Positions 1-14,770 of a stretch of DNA of 64,000 nucleotides are shown here, one piece after another. Every line of letters begins with the position of its first letter. Position 1 is the first letter of the stretch. This stretch comes from Eleginops maclovinus (taxonomy: Eukaryota > Chordata > Actinopteri > Perciformes > Eleginopidae): the NCBI RefSeq assembly GCF_036324505.1, contig NC_086354.1, positions 2,214,756 to 2,278,755 of the forward strand, in the 5' to 3' direction. Below the pieces are notes generated by a model, which saw nothing but the letters and a program-made list of their open reading frames with translations, did no database searches and had not been told where the DNA came from. Made by a program: the position numbers and the translations under genes.

Positions 1-189
1 AGATATGTGGTTTCAGATGCTGTTAGAGGAACACTTTAAGCACCCTCAGGTTTTGCCTTAACAAAAACTTACCACAGTCTTTGGTGCATGCTCTGTAATA
101 ATCTGCGTTCAATCGTGATTTAGATGGGAGTGGTGGCTAATGCGTGGGATTCCCAGTCTACCACTTAACTCATGAATATCAACGGTCCT

Positions 190-737
190 TAAAAGTTATA
201 CCTTGAATGCTGCTGGTTTATAAAGCATTGAATGGTATTTATGAACCATCCAGAACTCTCAGGTCCTCTGGGACGGGTCTGCTTTCTGTCCCCAGAGTCA
301 GAACTAAACAAGGAGAAGCAGCGTTCAGTTATTATGCTCCAAATATCTGGAATAAACTCCCAGAACCCTGCAGGTCCGCTGCTACTCTGAATACTTTTAA
401 ACCCAGATTGAAAACATTTCTTCTTCCCGCTGCTTTTAATTGAAACTTTTATTCTGCACTGTAACTTTTATTCTGCACTGTAACTTTTATTCTGCACTGT
501 AACTTTTATTCTGCACTGTAACTTTTATTCTGCACTGTAACTTTTATTCATGTATTGTATACCTGTTGTGTTTATTTTATTATCTTTGCTTTTAAATAAC
601 TGTTTATAAATGCCTTTTTATAATGTGTTTCTGCTACACTATTTCTAAATGCTCTTAATGTCTTTCATTTTTGTAAAGCACTTTGAATTGCCTTGTGTTG
701 AAAGGTGCCATATAAATAAACTTGCATTGCCTTGCCT
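190..737 (+). mobile_element. LINE 3' end (reverse transcriptase C-terminus plus 3' UTR)
   Basis: An open segment (207-443) reads as the C-terminal tail typical of fish non-LTR retrotransposon ORF2 proteins, with patterns such as LVYKALNGIYEP, VPRVRTKQGEAAFSYYAP, IWNKLPEP and FKPRLKTFLL. It is followed by a 3' UTR with a 19-bp tandem repeat and an AATAAA-containing end near 710-736. A second copy of the same 3' end lies at about 32955-33226, which shows this is a dispersed family. It is 5'-truncated: no catalytic reverse transcriptase motifs remain. It is not a host gene. Confidence 0.8.
443..551 (+). repeat. 19-bp tandem repeat in LINE 3' UTR
   Basis: The unit aacttttattctgcactgt is repeated about five times head to tail with almost no divergence. 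The related copy near 33.0 kb has only one degenerate unit, so the array expanded in this copy or subfamily. Confidence 0.9.
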
Positions 738-835
738 AATCTCACTGCATATCAGTAAGTCTTTAAACTGTAGGAGCAAACAGGATCACCTGTGGGAAAA
801 CTGAAAAAGACCAGGTTAATAAAGGGTTAACAGTT

Positions 836-1020
836 GGTAGGCACGTTGATCATCGGATCAGGAGAGCACTGGTTCCATCCCCACTGCAGTCAGCAGGTCA
901 TTGTGTCCCTGGGCAAGACACTTCGTCCCAAGCTGCTCCTGTGGGGATTGTCTACAGTATAGAATGTGTGTGAGTCGCTTTGGAGAAAAGCGTCTCACAA
1001 GTGACATGTAATGTAATGTT
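836..1020 (+). mobile_element. SINE-like element with tgtaatgtaatg tail
   Basis: A degenerate pol III B-box-like segment (ggttccatcccc) is followed by a body common in fish SINEs (ccctgggcaagacactt, gagtcgctttggagaaaagc) and a short tandem tail, acatgtaatgtaatg. This body and tail are typical of tRNA-derived teleost SINEs. Internal A-box and exact 5' boundary are not clear. Confidence 0.6.
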
Positions 1021-1185
1021 TCTTATGGTCAACTGATGACCAATCTTAGGCCTCTAAACCACTCAAAGCACATGCTTAAATGCCCAACTTTACAGCAGAA
1101 ACAGTCTAACCCTCACCCTAACATCCTGGAACAAAAGAAAGGTTCCTAGAGAAATGTTGATATAACTAGCCAATTTAAATTATAT

Positions 1186-1380
1186 TTAGGCTTTAAGTTG
1201 CATTATGAAGGTAGTTGCTGCTTTGAGTGACAGGTTGACACTGTCACAGGGAGATGAGGCAGCACTGCCAAGATGGTTATCGTCTGAGCCGGCCACTTTG
1301 AGCTTCACATGGAGCCTGTAAGATCCTTTGTGTGATGTCACAAAGACCTCCTCTTTGTTGTATACAGTCTTGGTTCCATC
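1186..1380 (-). other. Exon-like open segment, unrecognised protein C-terminus
   Basis: On the minus strand a pyrimidine-rich tract (ccctctccgttgttag) ends in AG at 1382-1381 and is followed by 64 open codons and a TAA at 1188-1186. The translation contains TKTVYNKEEVFVTSHKG, SYRLHVKLKVAG and SVNLSLKAATTFIMQLK, with the alternating hydrophobic pattern of beta strands and no low complexity. This looks more like a terminal exon or a decayed gene fragment than chance intergenic DNA. I do not recognise the family. The pattern weakly recalls C1q/TNF-like beta-sandwich ends, but the piece is too short for that fold. No partner exon was found in the window. Confidence 0.25.
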
Positions 1381-1389
1381 CTAACAACG

Positions 1390-2760
1390 GAGAGGGTCAT
1401 GTAAACTACCCCCAGACAGGATGTTTGGCAATCTGCAAACCCCCAGATTATGTTCTATGTGACAAAATAAGTGATGGCAAATGTTTGAGTTTGAAGTGAG
1501 AAAGCTACAATACTTGGTTAAGGTAAGGAAAGATCTTACATATGTTCAGGTCCATGACCAACACTGCCTACTTGAAATGACATTATATATAACCAAGTTG
1601 CAACAGCAGATCGATTTTGAGAAGTTTTAATGCCAACTAGATTACGTTTTGTACAACCAGGACGAGTAATATGTTATTGTTATGTTAATATTTGATGTTT
1701 TGCTTGAGGATACCAATAAAAGGTTACACTTGTATTTGATTACATTAATCTTTAGTTTGCATAATAAGATTCAGAATTTCAGCAGAATTTCAGCTAATGT
1801 TATCACGTTTTTCGGACATACAGTAGCTACAGTTAAAGTCAAAAGACAATAACAAGACAATAATGTCAGAGGTCCATCATCCATTAACATTAAGTAGAAT
1901 TACTACCGGTAAGTAAATTGCTGTTTAAAAAACCCAAAAAATATTGAACGAGAACGTCTACTCTATTTCTATGTTAGTTTAAATATGTTTTTGCAAAAAA
2001 TAATCATATGCTTTCATATATTTAATAGGTGTTCCATCTCTGCGTCCATTTGAAGGAATATTAACTGTATATGAAAATATAGGTAAAGTAATGGATAAAC
2101 AGAGGTTTTTAGTGAGTAACCCAAACTAAAAAACATGGAGGATATTTTCAAGTTGCCCCAGTCCCCATTGGAACTAGTGCCTTTAGAACACACTAATCAA
2201 AATACCTCTCCATACTGCTAGCACTAGGTACCATTAAAGCTAGGACTGATGATCCTATCGTTGGTTTGTCGGACTATGCACTCTTTGATAGGGAAAGACG
2301 GGTTCCATACAGTAACTCGTGGGTTTGTCAAATGAGGTGTTTCCTACACTATACCAGTCTATTATTTCAATGTGTTAACTGGTTTGTTGACTTAAGAAGA
2401 GTTCTTCACGTTCGGATCACTGATTGTGCTTTCAAACTTCTTTTTATTCAAGTGTCAGGCAGTCAATGAAGCACTCAGTGAGTGGTATCAGCCAGTCTGT
2501 TTGTAACTAAGCAGGCAGATGATGCTTTTTGCTCCTATTGTCAGGGACACACACCTACACATTTACTGTCTTGTCTCACTGCACAAAGCACATCAAGGCA
2601 CAGGAGGTCCGCCTCTCTTTCTTCAGCCATTTTGCATCCCCTCTTTCTTTACTGTCCTCTCAGACTGAGACACTTTCACTCTGCCAGAGCAAAACACACA
2701 GAGGCAGAAAGACGCCCACTAACACTCCCAACCATGGCTAATGTGACAGGCTGCTATTCA
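1390..2760. other. Intergenic, no feature recognised
   Basis: AT-rich unique-looking DNA. Short open frames here have no recognisable domain, no plausible splice context and no homology that I can name. Confidence 0.5.
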
Positions 2761-2762
2761 TT

Positions 2763-2780
2763 CACACGCACACACGCAGG

Positions 2781-2869
<89 letters not shown>
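2763..2869. repeat. (CA)n microsatellite with imperfect 5' part
   Basis: It begins with interrupted CACACG/GCGCGC steps (a potential Z-DNA-forming alternating purine-pyrimidine tract) and continues as an uninterrupted CA run of about 80 bp. Open frames across it are artefacts of the repeat. Confidence 0.97.
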
Positions 2870-3010
2870 GCACACTTCCATGCACACATAAGAATACACC
2901 AATGGAGACACAATCGCCCTCACACACTCACAGTGAACTCCCCAGTGGCTTTCAAAGCTTTGAACACATGCTTTCACTCCAGTTGATAATGTGACAAGAA
3001 GGTGATGGGA

Positions 3011-3011
<1 letters not shown>

Positions 3012-3040
<29 letters not shown>
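3012..3040. repeat. Poly-C homopolymer, 29 bp
   Basis: An uninterrupted run of C. Its length is likely to vary between individuals and to be unreliable in sequencing. Confidence 0.95.
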
Positions 3041-3041
<1 letters not shown>

Positions 3042-3614
3042 GCCACAGCACGGCCTTCTATACTGAGCTGCTCATTGTGTACTGGATATTTGGACACAAG
3101 TTAGCCTTCAATACAAATGCACTAGCTGGTTGTATTTGTGGTTACATTTTACAATTACAATTTGGATTTTAAGACACGAGTTTTCTTTTGTTTAAAAAAA
3201 ATCACAATTGGTTGCCGGGGCAGTAAGTGATTTCAACTTGATAACAGTTCCTTTAATCAGGATGTTCAGCGATCAGAAGTCTTAAATGAGGATAAATCAG
3301 CCTGGTTTAAAATAATGTGGTTAATTCAACTGTTAAAATAAACAGGCACTATGAGCACATGTTTATGTTTCACAAATACTTTTCAAAACACAACATTGTG
3401 ACTATAATCCTCGAGTGTATACTATTCCCTTGAAAACTATTTAAGAGCATAGATAAGTTGTATCAGAACATCATTTTTTAGGTGATGGGGTTTCAATTTA
3501 GCAATTGTTTTGGATTCCCATGGCATTTTGAAGAGCTATAGTCCCCAGAGGAGAAAGCTGAATAACTTGGTTGAATACCTTATAACTGGAAATCTAATGA
3601 CATCCCCATTTGCC

Positions 3615-3800
3615 TTTATAGTACTTAGCATTTGCACTTAGCAAATGTTAGCATGCTAAAACTCTGAACTAAGATGTGAGCGAACATCATGACCATAACC
3701 TGCTAAGCATTAGACTTGTCATTTGGCCTATCTGCCAACGTTAGCATTTAGTTCGAAGCCTTGCTATGCTAATGAGTGACCTTTACAGGCTAGCATGGCT
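3615..3800. repeat. Degenerate teleost repeat rich in 'gctaa/ttagca'
   Basis: Recurrent ttagcatgctaa, gttagcattta and gctagcatggctg motifs are characteristic of an old dispersed repeat often seen in fish non-coding DNA. There is no coding potential and boundaries are approximate. Confidence 0.45.
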
Positions 3801-7340
<3,540 letters not shown>

Positions 7341-7344
7341 GGGG

Positions 7345-7480
7345 ATGACTTGATAATAATAATAATATTGATACATTTAATTTTAGGCGCCTTTCATGAC
7401 ACCCAAGGACCCCGTACAATTTGTTAAATATGCTAAGAAGTAAAGCAACAGAACATGATAAAAACAAATCATGGTGAGTG
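7345..7480 (-). mobile_element. LINE/SINE 3' tail fragment, antisense
   Basis: A (taa)n tract is followed by ggcgcctttcatgacacccaagg and ccccgtacaat, which is the reverse complement orientation of a common teleost repeat tail ending in (ATT)n. Only the tail remains. Confidence 0.55.
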
Positions 7481-7483
7481 ATC

Positions 7484-8430
7484 CTTGGGTTTTTTAAACG
7501 TTTTTTCCCTGTTGCAGTCACAACATTTTGGTCTTTCATGCAGGAGAACGCTGGGAATGCTTCCTAGCTCATTGCTTTATGAGTAACCTTATGTCCTCTA
7601 CTGGTCCCACAGCTCCCTCCCTCCCTCACTGACACTGGGAGTATGAATAGCTCAGCATACGCCCACATCTATCACCGCTCTGTGCCTTCAGACGCTGCAC
7701 CATGAAAGATACAAAGTGACCGATTGGGCCAGTCGCTCAAACCCCCCTCCCCCTTCTATACACACCACCACCTCTACCACCATCAGCTTTGGGTAACCTC
7801 ACATCACCCCAGTCCATGCACACACACAATCCCACACTCACCCACCATGACTCGGCCATGTGGTCTGAGGCCACCTCCAGCCAGGTCCCCCCCCCCCCCT
7901 GCACACACACACACACACACCCAGGCCCCCTCTCAGCTCATAGATCACTGCTGACACATCAGTAATTGCGCTGGGATAGATAAGAGACAGCGAACAAGAC
8001 CCCGGGGTCCTGACACCGCTGAAAGCCAAGAACAAACACTGAGCGTCCACACTCTCGGCTGTCCCCTCTGTGTCTCGGTCCATCTGTTCAGAGCCGAAAG
8101 GACTTTAGTCTGAGCTACAGTCCTCATAGACAGCTCCGTTCCTGTGTGGTGGTGTTCCAGTGAGACGTCACACCTGCTGGGAACAGATTTGAGTCAGTCC
8201 GCAAGACTAAATACATCAAAGTAGGTTGTTCACTGCACCGGGTTCACCTGATAATATTGGCTGCTGTGATGTCATCATGTTTCCTAAAGTTTAATCCCAT
8301 ATTGCTCTGTCTTATGTTTGGATGCAACCACATTGCTTTTGACAAGTATTGAATCATGAATTGAAAGATTCCAGTGCTAACTCTGACACATGCGTTTTGA
8401 ATTCTTAAGAGTTCTTGATCTGCTCAATCC
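7484..8430. other. Intergenic with short C-run and CA tract
   Basis: Holds a C homopolymer at about 7889-7898 and a short CA run at about 7902-7921. Open frames are short and proline/histidine-rich because of this composition. No gene recognised. Confidence 0.5.
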
Positions 8431-8435
8431 ATTAT

Positions 8436-8490
8436 TACATTTAGCAGATGCTTTTATCTAAATCTACTTTCAATGATTGCAATCAACCAT
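8436..8490 (-). mobile_element. V-SINE-type 3' tail fragment, antisense
   Basis: attacatttagcagatgctt followed by ttatctaaatctactttcaa is the antisense form of the conserved tail shared by teleost V-SINEs (a 'gcagacgcttttatccaaag'-like core). Only the tail is recognisable. Confidence 0.5.
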
Positions 8491-8837
8491 GAAGATACAA
8501 AATCAAACAACAAGAAAAGTGCAGATACTTTTTCTTCAAATAAGCCAAACTATTGAAGTGGAGGTGGACTAGTTTCAAATGGGTTAAACTCATTAAGGGC
8601 TCTTTTTAATGACCAATGGATAGACAAAAAAGGTGAGTTTTCAGTTTGTAGCGTAAGTTAAGTAGTTGTTCTCTCCACTCCAGAGCAGCTACACCTAAAG
8701 AAGTTGAATTTGCTCAGTTGCTCACTGAAAACAGGGAGGCTAGCAAGCTAACTTGGAAAAAGGTTACTTACTGCTACATTTTTGGATAGAGAAAGATTAG
8801 AGATAGAGAAACAAATTCCTTGTGAAATTTGCAATAA

Positions 8838-9062
8838 ACTTTGTCCTGATTCTTATTTCCGACACCCTCTATTTGCTGCTTCTCGAATGACAGTATAGTC
8901 TCTTTTTTCATTCACATTATTAAAAATTGCGAGAATATATTCTGATTTTATTTTGTTGGCCTTAGGAAATTAGCAAATTGAAGGCTGTTGTAAATCAAGT
9001 TTAAACACTGGACAATTCATTAAAAAAGTAATTAAAGACTAATAAATTCTGAAAATAATCAG
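8838..9062 (+). repeat. Copy 1 of a ~210-bp local duplication
   Basis: Shares long near-identical words with 9836-10047 in the same order and orientation: tcctgattcttatttc, gattttattttgttggcc, gaaattagca, aagtaattaaagact. The two copies are about 1 kb apart. It is either a local segmental duplication or two copies of an unnamed repeat. Confidence 0.8.
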
Positions 9063-9124
9063 TTAAAATAAATAATCACATTACTTATGACACTCCACAT
9101 CTGTGGATGAACCTTCCACTCAAT

Positions 9125-9470
9125 TCAATGTTCACTCTGTTTTTACACATGCACCTGGCACCTACCAGTCCAGACTCCGTATTTCTTTGGGGGTCCGAAT
9201 GGGATGTGAACCGGCAACCCTTCAGTTCAAAGCCCACATTTCCCACATTATCAATGTTGTCATTTGATATGATGTAAATCTTATGTCTAACCTTTTTAAT
9301 CAACACACACGACACCTACTGCGCGTCTGTCTGTCCTGGGATCACTCTCTGTTGCTCTCCCTGAGGTTTCTTCCATTTTGCACCTTAATTTAAGGTTTCT
9401 TTGGGAGTTTTTCTTCAAGGGGAAGGACAGAGGGCCTGGTACACTGTAGATACTACAAAATGTGGAATTG
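9125..9470. mobile_element. Degenerate teleost interspersed repeat
   Basis: Contains tgtctgtcctgggatcactc, tctgttgctctccctgaggt, ttcttccattttgcacc and tttgggagtttttct, words of a very common fish repeat that ends in a short hairpin. The upstream part (gtgaaccggcaacccttcag) resembles an inverted pol III B-box. Exact class not settled. Confidence 0.55.
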
Positions 9471-9835
9471 ATATTAATAAAATTTGATAATGGGGTAATA
9501 AAGATAATGTTAGCGTGAACTTGATAATGTTGCATGAAGGTTCACCTCTTTTTAAAGTCAACAGGTTGGCCTTACTGTTTTTACGGTTTGGGAAGTTTCT
9601 TTATTTTGATAATTGATCAAGTCACTTATGAATCAACTTATCCAAAATGGTGCGGTGGATGTGTGCCCTTCTTTTGCTCATCCTGCAGTAAACTCTCATA
9701 TTTTACATCCTGATGTATTTTTTCTATCTTTTTTAACTTAACTCTATGTATATGTTCTTGACTTTTTGAGTACTGTACACACATTGTATTCCTCTTGGGA
9801 TACCGTATGTACATGCAATAAAACACCAATGCAAC

Positions 9836-10047
9836 CTTGCAATACATTTTATCCTGATTCTTATTTCTGATTTGCTTCTTCTCAAATTATATTATTTTCT
9901 CTTTTTTAATCACATTATTAATGTTTTGATTTTATTTTGTTGGCCTGAGGAAATTAGCAGGTTGAATGCTGTTCTTAATAACCTTGAAAAACTTAACAAC
10001 TCCTTCAAAAAGTAATTAAAGACTCATCAATTATGAAAATATAACAT
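9836..10047 (+). repeat. Copy 2 of the ~210-bp local duplication
   Basis: Direct-orientation partner of 8838-9062, with small insertions and deletions between the copies. The ~770 bp between them holds the degenerate interspersed repeat at 9125-9470. Confidence 0.8.
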
Positions 10048-12415
10048 CTATATTTTCACAGAAAACTTGTATGGACGTGTTTTCACATTAAGGTTCAAAA
10101 GCCAGTAAGGCGTAAAGAGGATCAGGGGGTTTAACTAAAAAAGCCAGCGAACACGTTGTTAGCAGGACATACAAGCGTGATAAATTTCCGTTCGTCTTTT
10201 GTCACTGAATACGTCTGGGCCCATATGCTGAACTACAAAGCTACGTGAAAGCAGCGTTTAAAAAGCCAGGCCTACCACATTAAAGCCTATAACAATCTCC
10301 GTTCATGGTAAGTTATCACTCTCAATTAATCACCTCCCACAATAGGATTTCTGATGTGTTCAAGCCCCCTGAAAGCTGCAGGTCAGGCCGAGGGCAGACT
10401 GACTCTTAGTCCCCCATTCTCCATCCCCTCTCGCCTTTCACTCCATCAGCCACTGCCAACTGAAGCGCCTTTACATTTTTCTTATTCCTCCAGCTCTAAA
10501 AGAATGAAAGAGTCGAGCATCACACACTCCAAAACAAACACGGAGAGATAAATGTAAGTGTGGGGATGATGGGCTTTATGTGCAGTCTGGCTGTCTGACG
10601 GGCTGAGAGCCTTTCTGCCTGATTAAAACCCCTCCCTGCTCATTCCACCGGGCCTGTGTTAGCCTATGAATGGTATTGTATTGTCAGGGCTCTCCCCATT
10701 CCTGCACTGCTGAATGGGTTTAACCACTGGTTTAGATTCAGTTACACGGTTTTGGTTGAAAGTGTACCCCTCCCACCGCTTTGGACTCCATGGTTCCCCT
10801 GACTGACCTGTTTAGAAGCCGCCGTGGAAATGTCATGTCGCCCCTCCCATGGGCCGGACCCGACATTCACTTTGATAGGTAACAAAAAAATGACTTGGGA
10901 TGGGATTGAACCAATGGCTCTTTTTCACCACAATGAATTATGGTGGAACAGGGTGCTGATGCAGGACTTTGAAGTGGAGGATGCGGTGATTCGCTGCTTT
11001 ACCAAACACAGGACATAGGCTACATTGATGGGGCTTTGGTGGGAAGTTAAACAAGTCCTGCAGAAGAACGGTTTATAGCACAAATAGGATCCTTTGTTAA
11101 TAAATATACAGATAATAAGCTCAACAGTTCACATACTAACACTACTCATTAATAGCCCACACTGCGAACAAAGTAATGAAGTTGTTTATCCATCTTTACC
11201 TTATTTTTGAAAGAAGTAAAAAAAATGTCCCTGTGTCAATTACAACTTGAAATGAATAATAATCCAGTGGAATTAAAAATGTATTGATGTCATTCATGGA
11301 AAAATAAGATTTGATGTATTTTAAAAAATCTCCAAAGGCTGATCTTTATTCAACATAAAGGGAATGCTAATGAATTGTGCCTTTACCTTTACTCTAATAT
11401 CCAACTGGTCAAAGACAACACTTATATAGCTTGGAACTTTGAGGTTACAGAAGTAGTAGGGTTTATTAATGTAATAAAAAGGATTTAGAAAACAAGTAAT
11501 GTATTTTATGCAAGCAGTACAGGAGAGTGCTGTTTCATATTTTAATTGTATCAGATGTTTTCAGCTCAACTGGGGTGGAAAAATGTTTTTAATTAACCAG
11601 GAAGTCAATGAAAGTCAATGAAGACTCAGGGTAAAGTTAGTTTGTGGGCACAGTGGCGACTTTGGGTATTCATAGGTATCAGAGCGCTGAAAACATGTGA
11701 CGCTGATGGGGCATTTATTCATGCTTTACTCTAGTCTGGGATGTCCAGCTCTTTGTAGAAGTTTATTCTATTCATCGTGACAATGTACGGGCTAAAGAAT
11801 GGTTAGTCTGACAACTGTCTGGTCCGTCTGTCCAACAGGATGGCCGGGATCATTTTGTATGCAGAGGATGAACCCCTGTGTTTTGGTTACCCCTGGGGTC
11901 ATATTCTCTGGTGTTCATTCGATTGTTCATAAACCATCCAAAGGTAATAGGCAGTTGAGCCACAAAATGTAACGAGTGCATTCATGTTCCCCAGAAGATA
12001 AGCTTGTTAATTATTTTTCAGTGTTTAAAATATCAACAAGTTGTGTTTTCCTTTCAACAATTCTATAACTTTCATCGAATGCAAATGCTCAATGCTTAAT
12101 TTTGCTGCCTACTTATAAAGGACAATAACAGGGCATTGGACAAGTCTTGTTTTCTATTCAAATGTAATTTGCTGGGTGTATTTCTTTCTTTACACGATAG
12201 CAAGAGACAAATATTAAAATGTGTCTTATTTGTTAAAGTTAACCTATGTTTTTAGCGAGGAATCAAATGCTGCAAACTCCAGCTCCCCGATTCTCTTATT
12301 CACTATTGTTGAAAAGAATTTGACAAAAAAAATGTTTTAAAAGTTTTAAAGGGGCATTTATGATATTGAATTGTGATATTTGTGCTGTTTACCTGTGTTA
12401 CTGCTGCCAGGTACC
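10048..12415. other. Intergenic, no gene recognised
   Basis: The GC-richer part at 10240-11040 has some open frames but no recognisable domain. The rest is AT-rich. No RNA gene seen. Confidence 0.5.
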
Positions 12416-12417
12416 GA

Positions 12418-12557
12418 AAAGTTGACTTTAATGAAATGTATTATGTCAATAGATTTCAGATAACTGTATTAGGTTGGTTGAAAGCAATAATATTAAGTTG
12501 AACCTGATATTTTTATCTCAACCTAATATTATTGCTTTCAACTAACCTAATACAGTT
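12418..12557. mobile_element. Palindromic MITE-like element, copy 1
   Basis: The core 12462-12557 is an almost perfect inverted repeat: aactgtattaggttggttga at the left matches the reverse complement of caactaacctaatacagtt at the right, and the arms continue as agcaataatatta / taatattattgct. The left extension (gttgactttaatgaaatgta) is shared with a second copy at 50268-50516, proving a mobile family. No coding capacity. The transcript would form a long hairpin. Confidence 0.85.
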
Positions 12558-12594
12558 TTATGGAAGCTGTTGTTCAGTGTGTACACTGTAGAGA

Positions 12595-12599
<5 letters not shown>

Positions 12600-12684
<85 letters not shown>
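12600..12684. repeat. (GT)n microsatellite
   Basis: About 85 bp of uninterrupted GT. Confidence 0.97.
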
Positions 12685-12686
<2 letters not shown>

Positions 12687-12689
12687 TAC

Positions 12690-13980
12690 ACAGAGGAATG
12701 CCAACAGGCTCTTCACAGGAATTCCCTCAGTTACAGCTCACAGACTCACCATAAAGGCATGATGCAGACCTTTTCTTTACTCTTATTGCAGTTGAAAAAG
12801 CTAAAGGCAGATAGTCTCTCCCTTCATTAAGTGTATGCAGCCTGTGTGGAGCTGCATGTTGAGGCCTGATGCCCCCCTGCTGTGTTGAAGGACTTTTCAA
12901 ATTCAAATTGTCAGGACCCACAAATAACAGTTTGCTTACTTAAAGAACTGCAAAAAGCAGCTCTATTCCAAGAAAACACTCCAACGTGTTTCCTGAACCC
13001 CCCCCCCCCCCCCCGCCTCAGCCCCCTGGTGCGCTGCAATGCGACAGGCCTGTAATCCATTAGCTGTTCTCTCTTCACGAGGCTGTCAATTATGCCGACA
13101 GTGATCGGGGATATGACCGCTTTATTAATTTTATGAACTGATCCAGCTGCCCTCCTCCTCCGCTCACTGCATCACTAACAACTAGTAACTTAATAACTAA
13201 ACATTTACTGACAGTTATTAGACTAATGTCTTGTACTTCAACTCCCATCACAACATGATGGCAGCTCAACAACCAGCATATGACATTTGTTTTTTAATCA
13301 GGATCAAAATACTTCATATATCCAAGGAGGATATTAGGTTGATCCTTTTTAGAATAAAAACATAAAATAAAACACAAGAAGATCATTTTGCACAGGGACG
13401 AAAGGATTTGTCAGTGTTAACTTTATTAAATCCTTTAAAAAAAATGTTTAAGGTGAGCTTACTTAATGCTGTCTAACAAACTGTGTAAACAATGTAAAGA
13501 CTAACAAAGTGTGTAAAGCTGTTTATTTCATTCATTCTTGGAATCAGCTGTACAACTCTAAACCTTTGATATCAGAAGATGAGTAATAAAAACTAGTAAA
13601 AACAATATGTTTTCTAAAAGGCTTTGTGTGTCCTTTATGTGGCTCTCACACATCCCTGCGTCCCCACGGAAACAGACTTTAGGTATATTTTACAGCCTGT
13701 TGAAGCAGCTCAGGAGGGTTTCCTACTTCACGTCTGCCTCTCCTTTCACAGCCATACTCTATTGGTCTGCCAGAACAACACATATAGTGTAGGCACCGAG
13801 GCTCGCTGTAAAAGTAATTGGTTTCATTGGAAAGTGGATAAAAAGCGGTGGCTGGTTGCAGAGGACTTCCTGCCGAGTTTGACCGCTCCTGGGTTAATCA
13901 CAGTCCTTCTGAGGCTGGAAGCTGTCCCAGTCTGCTCTGGCCACCAGCCACCCAGAGCCGGATCAGCTGCAGGGACCAGA
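12690..13980. other. Intergenic, no gene recognised
   Basis: A C-run lies near 13000-13014. Open frames (for example 13624-14040) have no recognisable domain. Confidence 0.5.
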
Positions 13981-13989
13981 GGCGATACT

Positions 13990-14770
13990 ACATCACATTA
14001 CACTGAGCTGAGGCTTTTATCCAAAGCAATTTACAACTAGTGCATTCAAACATGAAGAAACAAACTCAAAAAGCACCTTTTTTTACATTAACCTTTAAGA
14101 GATACTGCAATGGCTCATATATTCCAACCCAGGATTTAGCATCACAAGGGCTCCCTCAACAAAAAGCAATGGGTTTTTTCCTTCGGATTTTTGAATATTG
14201 CATACAATTTGATCTTTTGCAAACACATATTAATGAAACTTTCACTTTTTTTTATACATGATCCTTTAAGAAGCCTAACCAACTGCTACTTCATTGGCTT
14301 AAAACTGAGTGGTGCAGTGATCATATATTTGAGTAGGCCGACCCAGGATTTAGCATCACAAGGGTTTATGAACCTTGCATGTTTGTTCAGAAGGATAATC
14401 TCCACAGACTAACACCAGTTTATGATTGTTAAAGCATATATGCAACCTCTAGAAGTAAGAAGCTAATGTTATAGCTATACAAACTCCATCTCTGTCACAT
14501 GACTGCAAGTCACCGCCGCTAAGCTAAAGGTGGTTAATGCTCGGCTTGATGACGTTTGATTTTGTCTTTGTAAGCAACTGCTAAGTTTTTAAATTCACCA
14601 CTCGGGTACTGACATGTTTTATCTTGTAAAACAAAACGTGAACACATCTTCAGCTTGTGTTAACCTCAGACCTTAAAGCTTCCAACAAAAAACATGTTAC
14701 AACAAAAAACGTTTGCCTTTGAGATGAGGGAACCTGAAGTGGCAAAATGCTAACTCATTTTTAGCTCAGT
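13990..14770. mobile_element. Dispersed non-coding repeat, copy 1 (with internal duplication)
   Basis: A V-SINE-like tail (gaggcttttatccaaagcaa) at 14010-14035 precedes a repeat body that is also found at about 43880-44345: ctccctcaacaaaaagcaat, gcaggataatct-like words, caccgccgctaagctaaag, and acctcagaccttaa. Inside this copy the word acccaggatttagcatcaca occurs twice (about 14129 and 14341), so part of the element is duplicated. Class unknown, probably a non-autonomous DNA transposon. Confidence 0.65.

Noticed and set aside
779..800. CACCTG followed by TGGGAAAA as a PTF1 site
   Set aside because: The RBPJ-like half is in the wrong orientation and spacing relative to the E-box for PTF1.
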